NCBI RefSeq assembly: GCF_002864045.1
Contig: NZ_PJPV01000018.1
Location: 36,203-100,202, forward strand
Source of the DNA: Endozoicomonas acroporae
Lineage (GTDB): Bacteria > Pseudomonadota > Gammaproteobacteria > Pseudomonadales > Endozoicomonadaceae
Direction: 5' to 3'
Length of the DNA: 64,000 bases
In this document: piece after piece, positions 54,222-62,411 of the stretch
Numbering within the stretch: position 1 is the stretch's first letter
Layout: every line of letters starts with the position of its first letter
The notes under the pieces: generated by a model
The model's database searches: none
Told to the model about the DNA's origin: nothing
Seen by the model: the letters and a program-made list of their open reading frames with translations, nothing else
Made by a program: the position numbers and the translations under genes

Positions 54222-56236
54222 TGAATTACTCCGTACCCTTTAAAGCAACCACGGTCTCTCTGTCAGTATTTCTACTGTATGTGCTGGCCGTGACAATCTC
54301 TTTAATGACCGGCCCATCAGGCATTGACGCCAGTTTGCTGGTTGATATGCCATTTTTTCCATCGTCCGTACCGGGCGGAAGTATCCGCGAGCATCAGCCC
54401 CTCAATGCAACCATTGTTACCTGGTTGTTACTGCCCAGAACCCTGATGGCTTTACTCTGTGGTGCAGCCCTGGGCGCGGCCGGGGTACTGATTCAGGGAG
54501 CAACCAGGAATCCCTTTGCCAGCCCTGCAACCCTGGGCGTTAATGCCGGGGCCATGGTCGCGATTGTGATGGGATCGGTATTGCTGCCGGATATTACCGG
54601 GCAATACCCGGTCGTGGTGGCATTTACCGGCGCAATAATCACCACATTACTGGTCTTCCGTCTGGCCAGTGCCATCAGCCATTCGCCGGTTAACCTGGTG
54701 CTGGTGGGGATGGCAATCACCCTCTCTTTTGGTGCTATCAGTGCTGGCATGCTGATGTTTTTCGAAAACCGCCTGGATGGGTTGTATACCTGGGGGGCCG
54801 GTAATCTCTCCCAGTTCGATTTTCAGGCGGTTCAGCACAGCTGGCCAATAATCCTGCTGTTCACCCTTATCGCGTTATTCTTTGCCCGGCAACTTGACCT
54901 GATTGCCCTGGGGGCAGAACAGGCCCAAACCCTTGGGGTAAATGTACGACATACCGTTGGCTTTTCGTTGCTGATTGCCGTGATCCTGTCTTCTACCGTC
55001 GTCAGTCAGGTGGGGATGATCAGTTTTGTTGGCCTGATTGCGCCTCATATTGCCCGGGGCCTGGGCTGTCAGTCGGTATGGTCGCGACTGCTGCTGGCTT
55101 CGGTGGTGGGGGCATTGTTGCTGCTCAGTGCTGATATTGCCGCACGATTGATCCCGATAATGGTCTCGGACTCCCATTACAGCTTTCCCGCTGGCGTCAT
55201 GACCACCATTGTTGGAGCCCCGTTTATGATCTTTCTACTGACGCGGAGAAACCGGGTCGGTGCACTGGGGACAACGCCGGGAGAAACGGGTATACGTGCA
55301 CTGTTCTCTATGAACCCGAACCGCACTCTGGCAGTTCTGTCCTTACTGGGTCTGATATTGATGGGATTGAGCCTGTTCAGCCAGATAGAGATGTCATTTA
55401 TGCATCTGCGCTGGCCCAGGGTCATGAGCGCTGCGTTTGCGGGTGCGGCACTTGGGGTTTCCGGTCTCGTGTTACAAACATTAACCCGAAACCCACTGAC
55501 CAGCCCGGACGTATCGGGATTAACGACAACCGCTGTTTTATTTATTGTTTTGGGTGCCGTTCTCTACCCGGGAATAGACAGTTTTGGTTTGATGCTGTTA
55601 GCCATATCCGGCAGTGGTTTTGCGTTGATCCTGTTGCTGACCCTGAGCCGTCTGACCGGTTTCAATCCCCTATTATTTGCCCTGGGCGGTCTGTGCCTTT
55701 CGGCGGTTGCCGCCACCCTGATCAGTATGGTGCTGGTTCTGGGCAGCAACCAGTCCAGTGAAGTGCTGATCTGGCTGTCCGGCAGCACCTATGCCGTGAC
55801 TGATGCGCGCACTTATCCCCTGTTTTCAGCCGTTATAATCCTGCTTCCCATTTTGTGGATGATGTGGCATAGGCTCGATATTCTTCAGCTTGGTGCCTAT
55901 CTGCCCACGCTGCTCGGTATCCGTGTATCCGTCACTATTGCGCTGCTGCTGGTAATCGTCGCTTTGCTCAGTGCAGTCAGTGTGGCGGCGGTAGGCGGGG
56001 TTTCCTTTGTCGGACTGATGGCTCCCCATATCTGCAGAGTGACCGGTATGTCCAGTCACCGTCATCTTATTCCGGCAGCAGCCATTACCGGGGCATTGTT
56101 ACTGGTCAGCAGTGACTGGTTATCACGAACCGTTATCGCTCCCTTTGAAATACCCTCAGGCCTTTTTGTTTCCGGTGCCGGTGGTATTTACTTCATCCTT
56201 CTGCTGCTCAGCGGAAAATACATCCAGCGTCGTTAA
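54218..56236 (+). CDS. fhuB: FhuB-like fused iron-siderophore ABC permease
   Basis: A 672-residue permease made of two fused FecCD-type halves, as in E. coli FhuB. The conserved motif appears in each half: GAALGAAGVLIQGATRNPFA (about residues 87-106) and GAALGVSGLVLQTLTRNPLT (about 408-427), and each half also has GxxSFVGLxAPHI (SFVGLIAPHIAR; SFVGLMAPHICR). Start is one of two adjacent ATGs (54218, 54221) directly after GGAGG and overlapping the binding protein stop; a longer upstream open frame lies inside that gene and is not likely used. Confidence 0.9.
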   Translation: MMNYSVPFKATTVSLSVFLLYVLAVTISLMTGPSGIDASLLVDMPFFPSSVPGGSIREHQPLNATIVTWLLLPRTLMALLCGAALGAAGVLIQGATRNPFASPATLGVNAGAMVAIVMGSVLLPDITGQYPVVVAFTGAIITTLLVFRLASAISHSPVNLVLVGMAITLSFGAISAGMLMFFENRLDGLYTWGAGNLSQFDFQAVQHSWPIILLFTLIALFFARQLDLIALGAEQAQTLGVNVRHTVGFSLLIAVILSSTVVSQVGMISFVGLIAPHIARGLGCQSVWSRLLLASVVGALLLLSADIAARLIPIMVSDSHYSFPAGVMTTIVGAPFMIFLLTRRNRVGALGTTPGETGIRALFSMNPNRTLAVLSLLGLILMGLSLFSQIEMSFMHLRWPRVMSAAFAGAALGVSGLVLQTLTRNPLTSPDVSGLTTTAVLFIVLGAVLYPGIDSFGLMLLAISGSGFALILLLTLSRLTGFNPLLFALGGLCLSAVAATLISMVLVLGSNQSSEVLIWLSGSTYAVTDARTYPLFSAVIILLPILWMMWHRLDILQLGAYLPTLLGIRVSVTIALLLVIVALLSAVSVAAVGGVSFVGLMAPHICRVTGMSSHRHLIPAAAITGALLLVSSDWLSRTVIAPFEIPSGLFVSGAGGIYFILLLLSGKYIQRR

Positions 56237-56300
56237 TTTAATAAAAGAAGTAAAGAGGCCTGCAGGAAGCAGGTCCTGCATAACTACAAGGACTTAATAA

Positions 56301-56319
56301 GAATGACAATCATTACTCA
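56301..56319 (+). promoter_or_regulatory. Fur-box-like site before the receptor gene
   Basis: GAATGACAATCATTACTCA matches the central half-sites of the Fur consensus (AATGA-AATCATTA). It lies 16 bp before the receptor start codon. The 98-bp gap from the permease also allows read-through from fhuCDB. Confidence 0.5.
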
Positions 56320-56334
56320 TGGAAAAGTCGAAAA

Positions 56335-58545
56335 ATGAAGAGTAAAAAAATACCTCTGCCACTCATGGCGGCGATTTCTCTGGTTACCGCCGCTCAGGCG
56401 ACAGCAGCTTCAGAGACAGCGGTGACCACCCTGGACCAGATAGTGGTTACCGCCTCCCGGTCAGAATCCAGCGTTTCCAATATTTCTGGCACGGTTCAGG
56501 TAATCGGCCAGCAGGAGATTATTCAGCAGTCCCAGCCGGGACAGAAGCTGGCGGATATTCTTGAACAGGCTGTTCCCGGGTTTGGACCCAGCACGCAAAC
56601 GGTGACAGACAGAACCCAGAGCCTCCGTGGCCGGAAAGTATTGGTCCTGATCGATGGCATTGCTCAAACGGAGAACCGTCAGATCAGCCGACAACTGAAC
56701 TCTATCCGGCCAGAAAATATTGAACGTATCGAGATTATCTCCGGTGCCAGTGCAATTTATGGTGGTGGCGCTACTGGCGGGATTATCAATGTCATTACCC
56801 GTAAGCCTGAAACCGATGAGTTGCAGTTTGCTTCGGAAGCAGGATTCAAAGTATCCGGTGATGAACTGACCACCTGGACACTTAACCAGAATATCAGTGG
56901 CCGCTCCGGTGCCTTTGACTATCTGTTCAGTGGCACCTATGAAAGTCGTGGCGGTATTTTTGATGCAGACGGTAACCGGGTTAACCCTGATCCATCCCAG
57001 GTCAGCCGCATGGATACCGATAGCAAAGATGCGCTGATTAAACTTGGGTATGACCTGACCGACCAGCAGCGACTGGAGGCAACGCTGCAATTCTTTGATG
57101 ACCAGATGGATTCTGATTATGCACCCGATATTTCATCCGTACCTGGTGGCAATATTGCCGACTCACCCGCAGCCCTGAAAGGACTTGAGCTGGAAAAACA
57201 GCCTTACAGTCAGCGACAGTCTATTGACCTTGTTTATAAAGACGACGATTTTCTGGGCAATAACCTTCAGGCACAGACCTACTATCGTGAGCGTGAAGCC
57301 CGATTCTTTCCCTATCCCAACGTCATTCGAGGAGTTGGTACATTTATAAACCAATCGACGTCTACCGCTGAGGTTTTTGGAGTAAAACTGAACCTTGACC
57401 GTTCGCTGAATAATCAGCTCAAGCTTTCCTACGGCCTTGATTATGATGTGGACGATGGCGAGCAAAGAGGGCAGCTGCATGATTTAGCAAAATATATAGC
57501 CAGTGGTGGCAGAGTTATTGAGCCCACAGGCCCAGAGTATGAATATGGTCCTGATGTTGAAACCAAAACCCTTGGGCTTTATTTGCAAACCTCCTATGAT
57601 TTAACCTCACAGCTGACGCTGAATGGCGGTATCAGGTATGAGCGTGCAAGGCTGGATATCAGTGATCATATGCCTCTCGCTGAAACTTGGATTGCACCAC
57701 AATTAGGGATAACAAAAACTCCACTGGAAGGTGCCGTTAGAAAATACGACGATACGCTGTTTAATCTTGGCTTCGTCTTCCATCTGAATCAAAGTAATGA
57801 GCTGTTCGCTAATTACTCTCAGGGTTTTGACGTGCCCGATGCGTCGAGAATTCTGCGTGATACGGTCTCCCCGGTTAGTCGTCTTCCTAATAGCCTGCCG
57901 CTCCCGCGAACCAATATTTCTGAAGCAAACCTCGATGCCATCAAGACAGATAGTTACGAGCTTGGATGGCGGGGTAACTTTGACAATATCATTGCCAATG
58001 TCTCCGTCTTCTACAATGAATCGGACAAAACCATTGCCTTCAATGAAGACTACAATGTAGACCTGCTGGATCAAAAAAGAAAAGTCTACGGCATTGAGGG
58101 GGCTATTGAATATTTCCTGAATGATTACTGGTACGTCGGGGGTACTTACGCCTTTACTGAAGGACGCAGCTATTACAAGGAAATAGGGGAGTGGCTGGAC
58201 CTCCAAGCAGCGGATGTCTCACCGGAGAAATTTACAACGTTTGTCGCTTATGATCAGGGAGATCTTAATGTCCGTCTGCAATCCATGACCTTCCTGGATT
58301 ATGACAAGGGGAAAAAAGTTAACGGCTCTACAGTGACAGACCTTGAAGTTGATGGATACACAACCGTTGACCTTCTGGTTTCCTACGACCTTCCCATGGG
58401 CACCCTTAAAGCAGGAATAACCAACCTGTTGAATAAGGACTACGAGACCGTATACAGCCAGTGGGCCAGGACAACCTATAGCGGTATCAGTGCACACAAG
58501 GCTGAAGGTCGAGTCTATAACCTGAGCTACCGGGTCGAGTACTGA
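56335..58545 (+). CDS. iutA: TonB-dependent ferric aerobactin receptor (IutA-like)
   Basis: A 736-residue outer-membrane receptor. A signal peptide (about residues 1-25) is followed by the TonB box region (DQIVVTASRSE, about 34-44), and a plug domain with SLRGRKVLVLIDGI and IERIEIISGASAIYGGGATG (about 133-152). The barrel ends with the terminal strand RVYNLSYRVEY, the last residue being aromatic as expected. Length and plug motifs are close to IutA (about 730 aa). Together with iucABCD and FhuCDB-like genes this completes the uptake route. Specificity is inferred from context. Confidence 0.85.
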   Translation: MKSKKIPLPLMAAISLVTAAQATAASETAVTTLDQIVVTASRSESSVSNISGTVQVIGQQEIIQQSQPGQKLADILEQAVPGFGPSTQTVTDRTQSLRGRKVLVLIDGIAQTENRQISRQLNSIRPENIERIEIISGASAIYGGGATGGIINVITRKPETDELQFASEAGFKVSGDELTTWTLNQNISGRSGAFDYLFSGTYESRGGIFDADGNRVNPDPSQVSRMDTDSKDALIKLGYDLTDQQRLEATLQFFDDQMDSDYAPDISSVPGGNIADSPAALKGLELEKQPYSQRQSIDLVYKDDDFLGNNLQAQTYYREREARFFPYPNVIRGVGTFINQSTSTAEVFGVKLNLDRSLNNQLKLSYGLDYDVDDGEQRGQLHDLAKYIASGGRVIEPTGPEYEYGPDVETKTLGLYLQTSYDLTSQLTLNGGIRYERARLDISDHMPLAETWIAPQLGITKTPLEGAVRKYDDTLFNLGFVFHLNQSNELFANYSQGFDVPDASRILRDTVSPVSRLPNSLPLPRTNISEANLDAIKTDSYELGWRGNFDNIIANVSVFYNESDKTIAFNEDYNVDLLDQKRKVYGIEGAIEYFLNDYWYVGGTYAFTEGRSYYKEIGEWLDLQAADVSPEKFTTFVAYDQGDLNVRLQSMTFLDYDKGKKVNGSTVTDLEVDGYTTVDLLVSYDLPMGTLKAGITNLLNKDYETVYSQWARTTYSGISAHKAEGRVYNLSYRVEY

Positions 58546-58631
58546 TAAGGCATCAAGAGCCTGTTGACATTTCGTTGCGGGCTCAGTTTGTCAGATTGCT
58601 AATATACGACAGCTTGTTTTTACATTAACAA

Positions 58632-60095
58632 TCAACGAATTCTCTTCTTTTTCGTGGGAGGTGAGCAGGAATCCAGCCGCCCACCGGTCTGGGCTGATTT
58701 CAACCGGTTGTGTTTTCCATGGGGTGTCACCCTCCGTCGCTTCTCTTCGGGTTTGTTCAGACGCCACACCCTTATGGTCTGGTCAAGAGAACAGGAAGCC
58801 AGCCCCCCATCAGGCAATGCTGTGACGGATTTCACACAAGCGCTATGCCCCTTCAGTATTGCCACGCATTGCTGACCGTCGGGCTTGCTCAGATCCCACA
58901 CTCTTACGCTCAGATCACCAGGACCCGAGCAGGAAGCCAGACGCCCATCGGGCAATTGCGTGACTGACAACACTATGCCGGTATGCCCATTCAGCGTCGC
59001 CACGCATTGCTGGCCGTCGGGCTTGCCCAGATCCCACACCTTTACGGTATTGTCAAAAGATGAACAGGAGGCTAGCCGCCCATCGGCCAATACCGTGACT
59101 GACACCACCCAACCAGCATGCCCTCTCAACGTCGCCACGCATTGCTGGCCGTCGGGCTTGCCCAGATCCCACACCTTAACGGTCCCGTCATGAGCGCAGG
59201 AAGCCAGCCGCCCACCGGGCAATACCGTGACTGACTCCACCCAGCCGGTATGCCCATACAGCGTCGTCACGCATCGCTGGCCGAGATCCCACACCTTTAT
59301 GGTTTGATCAACAGAGCAGGAAGCCAGCCGCCCATCAGGCAATACCGTGACTGACTGCACCCAGCCGCTATGCCCATACAGCGTCGCCACACATTGCTGG
59401 CCGTCTGGCTTGCTTAGATCCCACACTTTTACAGTCCCGTCATCAGAACAGGAAGCCAGCCGTCCATCAGGTAATAACGTGACTGAGTTCACCCTTTCAG
59501 TATGCCCAATTAGCGTCACCACGCATTTCCGCCGACCAGACCTACCCAGATCCCACAACTTCACGGCCCGGTCATCAGCACCGGAAGCCAGCAAACCATT
59601 GGCCAACGCCGTAACTGAGTTCACACCCCATTTATGCCCTCTCAGAACTGCCACACAGGTTCTCCAGGCTTTGCTTCCCAGGTCAGCAAAGTATTGATTG
59701 CTTACGAATCGATAATAGGCAAGCCGTAATAAACGGTCATGAATTTTATTGCCAGGAACAGCGGGTACATCCCTGTTTTTAATTATTTTTCTATAGGCTT
59801 CAAAGGCAGAGTCATAATATCGAATGGCCAGTTTTTTCAGTTTTTCTTCTGTGTTGAACAGTGTCATTAAACGCTTATTTGTTAAAGCCAGGCTTCTAAC
59901 ATCAACGAAAGACAGGTTGTTAGAAATTTTAACCAGGAGTTCATTTGGCAATACCATTAAAGACGACACCTGTTCCGGATGAACAACCGAAATCCCTGCA
60001 GTGGTTTTTTTCCCTGTCTGGTTGCCCGATGGATATGTTTCCCGGGGATAATGAGGGGAAGAGCCGTTAGCATTATCAGCGATATTATTAGCCAT
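58632..60095 (-). CDS. F-box / WD40 repeat protein 1
   Basis: A 487-residue eukaryote-like protein. The F-box lies at about residues 44-81 (VLPNELLVKISNNLSFVDVR, then SLALTNKRLMTLF). From about residue 145 come seven WD40 repeats of about 42 residues, most with the GH ... PDGRLASCS ... VKVWDL pattern, and a degenerate eighth. The C-terminus is PPTKKKRIR, very like the SV40 nuclear localisation signal. No signal peptide. In eukaryotes this layout (Fbw7, beta-TrCP) recruits substrates to SCF ubiquitin ligase. The gene is convergent with iutA and is the first of a tandem array. Confidence 0.9.
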   Translation of the reverse strand: MANNIADNANGSSPHYPRETYPSGNQTGKKTTAGISVVHPEQVSSLMVLPNELLVKISNNLSFVDVRSLALTNKRLMTLFNTEEKLKKLAIRYYDSAFEAYRKIIKNRDVPAVPGNKIHDRLLRLAYYRFVSNQYFADLGSKAWRTCVAVLRGHKWGVNSVTALANGLLASGADDRAVKLWDLGRSGRRKCVVTLIGHTERVNSVTLLPDGRLASCSDDGTVKVWDLSKPDGQQCVATLYGHSGWVQSVTVLPDGRLASCSVDQTIKVWDLGQRCVTTLYGHTGWVESVTVLPGGRLASCAHDGTVKVWDLGKPDGQQCVATLRGHAGWVVSVTVLADGRLASCSSFDNTVKVWDLGKPDGQQCVATLNGHTGIVLSVTQLPDGRLASCSGPGDLSVRVWDLSKPDGQQCVAILKGHSACVKSVTALPDGGLASCSLDQTIRVWRLNKPEEKRRRVTPHGKHNRLKSAQTGGRLDSCSPPTKKKRIR

Positions 60096-60366
60096 GCAGT
60101 CTCTGACCAGTTAATAGCTCTAAAGTTCTCTTCCTGAAAATATAATAATCAGTCTGCTTGAATTCAGGTTATATCACTCCGCCCTGATAAAGAGTAAAGC
60201 CCTATTCACCTCCTGACCCGACTATAAAAAAGTCGTTAATAAATAAATGAATTAATGAGCGCATGAATCCGGTCCTGAAGACAAAATAAGGGTCTAAGGC
60301 AGGCCATTGCGTGGCAACTTTCATTAAGATACCACTGCTATTTTTTACATCATTAAACGATTGTTC
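60096..60366. repeat. duplicated intergenic segment, copy 1
   Basis: This spacer is homologous to 62154-62411, sharing in order AGCTCTAAAGTTCT, TTGAATTCAGGTTATATCAC, GATAAAGAGTAAA, AATCCGGTC, GGCAGGCCATTGCG and GATACCAC. It is therefore part of a duplicated unit of spacer plus F-box/WD40 gene. It should contain the promoter of F-box/WD40 protein 1. A 96-codon frame here (60202-60492) is a by-product of the duplication. Confidence 0.75.
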
Positions 60367-60452
60367 TTCTTTGTATGAGGAGGAACAAGGAGGCAGCCAT
60401 CCATGACTTTGTTCATCCTGTCGGTGTGCACATTCTACGCCGCCACGCATGG
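60367..60452 (-). pseudogene. decayed 3' end of F-box / WD40 gene 2
   Basis: On the minus strand these bases match the 3' end of F-box/WD40 gene 3 up to the common AATCGTTTAATGATGTAAA. Translated remnants resemble a last WD40 blade (CVAA, stop, NVHTDRMNKV) and, after a frame change, a tail LFLLIQRRTIV that aligns with SPPRKRRKIV of gene 3. It is cut off from gene 2 by the MITE insertion and carries an in-frame stop. Confidence 0.7.
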
Positions 60453-60650
60453 CTACCCTATTACATGGTTTCAATGAGTTTGACGTGTACAATCTCCGTT
60501 CACCCTGAGCGGAGTCGAAGGGTGCTTGGCACGATCTATCAGAGACTGGAGTTTCCGCCTTTAGGCCCTATGGGTCCTTCGACAGGCTCAGGACGAACGG
60601 AGTGCGGAGGCACGACAACCCGTCAAACTCATTGAAACCATGTACTACCC
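60453..60650. mobile_element. MITE inserted in the 3' end of F-box / WD40 gene 2
   Basis: A 6-bp direct repeat CTACCC (60453-60458 and 60645-60650) flanks the element as a target-site duplication. The ends are 23-bp inverted repeats (ACATGGTTTCAATGAGTTTG at the left, 60462 onward; its complement ends at 60643). Inside is a second inverted pair: CCCTGAGCGGAGTCGAAGGG (60503-60522) and TCCTTCGACAGGCTCAGGAC (60575-60594). There is no transposase gene. The minus-strand reading of the right CTACCC supplies the TAG that ends gene 2. Confidence 0.8.
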
Positions 60651-62153
60651 GTTGGACTCTCTCAGATCCCATACCTTTACGGTATTGTCAGCAGAGCAGG
60701 AAGCCAGCCGCCCACCGGGCAATGACGTAACAAAGACCACCCAGTCGGTATGTCCATGCAGCGTCGCCACGCACGGCTCTCCGACGGGCAAGCTCAGATC
60801 CCATACCTTTACGGTATTGTCAAAAGAGCAGGAAGCCAGCCGCCCATCGGGCAATAACGTGACTGAGTCCACCACACCGGTATGCTCACGCAGCGTCGCC
60901 ACGCAGGGCTGCCCGTAAAGATTGCTCAGATCCCATACCTTGACGGTCTGGTCAGAAGAGCAGGAAACCAGCTGCTTACCGGCCAGTGGCGCGACTGAAT
61001 TCACCCTGTTAGTATGCCCATTCAACGTTGCCACGCATGGAGGCCCCCGGAAATTGCTCAGATCCCACACCTTTACGGTATTGTCCTCAGAGGAGGAAAC
61101 CAGCAGCCCATCAGGCAATTGCGTCACTGAGTACACCCATGACTTATGACTTTCCAGCGTCGCCATGCATTGTTGCCCGTCGGGCTTGTTCAGATCCCAG
61201 ATCTTTACGCTCCTGTCAGTAGCACAGGAAGCCAATCGCCCATCGGCCAGTGTCGTGATTGATTTCACCCTGCCAGTATGCCCATTCAGCGTCGCCACGC
61301 ATTGCAGCCCGTCGGGCTGGTTCAGATCCCACACCTTCAGGGTCTTGTCATCAGAGCAGGAAACAAGCCGACCGTCGTGCAATGTTGTGACTGAGTTCAC
61401 CCTGCCATTATGTCCATGGAGCGTTGCCACGCATTGCTGCCCGTCGGGTAGCTTCAGATCCCACACCTTCAGGGTCTTGTCAAAAGAGCAGGAAACCAGC
61501 CGCCCATCAGCCAATGCCGTGACTGAGCTCACCCTGTCAGTGTGCCCCTTAAGTGTCGCCACGCAGGTTTTTTGGGTATGAATTCCCAGAGACTTCAGGT
61601 ATTTATTACTTGCGTTTCGATGATCAGCAAGCCGTAGGCAGGAAGCCCGTTGCCCATCGGCCAATGGTGTGACTGAGTTCACCCCGACAGTATGCCTTTT
61701 CGTCGCCACCCAGGCTTGCCAGGTATTATTTTCCAGAGAAGCCAGGTATTGATTGCTTAAGCATCGATGATAAGCAAGCCGTAATACCGGGTCATAAATT
61801 TCATTGTTCGGAACAGCAGGTATATGTACATCCCTGTCTTCAATCAGGTTTCTATAGGCTTCAAGGTCAGAGCCATAATATTGAAGGGCCAGTTTTTTCA
61901 GTTTTTCTTCTGTGTTGAAAAGTGTAATCAAACGCTTGCTGGTTGTAGCCAGGTGGCTAACATCAACGAAAGACAGGTAGTCGGAAATTTTAATCAGGAG
62001 CTCATTTGGCAATGCCAGTAAAGGCGACACCTGTTCCGGAGGAACAACCGAAATCCCCTTCGTAGTTTTTTCTCTTGACTGGTTATCAGACGGGTTGCTT
62101 CCCTGATAGTGGTTAGGTGGAATATTATCAATATTAGCGATATTTCTTTTCAC
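60645..62153 (-). CDS. F-box / WD40 repeat protein 2, truncated 3' end
   Basis: A 502-residue protein with F-box at about residues 43-80 (LALPNELLIKISDYLSFVDV) and seven complete WD40 repeats. An extra segment arises because the linker between F-box and propeller is duplicated: LRLAYHR at 124-130 recurs as LRLADHR at 173-179, separated by a half blade. The protein ends VWDLRESNG at a TAG inside the target-site duplication of a MITE, so it lacks the final half blade and the basic nuclear-localisation-like tail of its two neighbours. Whether it is functional is open; a truncated but closed seven-blade propeller is possible. Confidence 0.85.
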   Translation of the reverse strand: MKRNIANIDNIPPNHYQGSNPSDNQSREKTTKGISVVPPEQVSPLLALPNELLIKISDYLSFVDVSHLATTSKRLITLFNTEEKLKKLALQYYGSDLEAYRNLIEDRDVHIPAVPNNEIYDPVLRLAYHRCLSNQYLASLENNTWQAWVATKRHTVGVNSVTPLADGQRASCLRLADHRNASNKYLKSLGIHTQKTCVATLKGHTDRVSSVTALADGRLVSCSFDKTLKVWDLKLPDGQQCVATLHGHNGRVNSVTTLHDGRLVSCSDDKTLKVWDLNQPDGLQCVATLNGHTGRVKSITTLADGRLASCATDRSVKIWDLNKPDGQQCMATLESHKSWVYSVTQLPDGLLVSSSEDNTVKVWDLSNFRGPPCVATLNGHTNRVNSVAPLAGKQLVSCSSDQTVKVWDLSNLYGQPCVATLREHTGVVDSVTLLPDGRLASCSFDNTVKVWDLSLPVGEPCVATLHGHTDWVVFVTSLPGGRLASCSADNTVKVWDLRESNG

Positions 62154-62411
62154 ACCATTTCTGACCGGTGAACAGCTCTAAAGTTCTTTCTCGAAATGCA
62201 AAAATCAGCAGCCTGAATTCAGGTTATATCACTGTGCCCCGATAAAGAGTAAATCTCTATGCACTTCCCTACCCGACGATAAAAACGTCGTTCACTCAAT
62301 AAATAAAAATTAGTGAATGCAGGAATCCGGTCCCGGAAACATGATCAGGACTCAAGGCAGGCCATTGCGCGGCAACTTTCACTTCAGATACCACCGGTAA
62401 TTTTTACATCA
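62154..62411. repeat. duplicated intergenic segment, copy 2
   Basis: Homologous to 60096-60366 as described there. It must carry the promoter of F-box/WD40 gene 2 and the terminator of gene 3. No stem with T-run on the minus strand stands out. Confidence 0.7.

Noticed and set aside
60202..60492. 96-codon minus-strand open frame between F-box genes 1 and 2
   Set aside because: It begins in the MITE end, covers the decayed 3' end of gene 2 out of frame and continues into duplicated spacer DNA.
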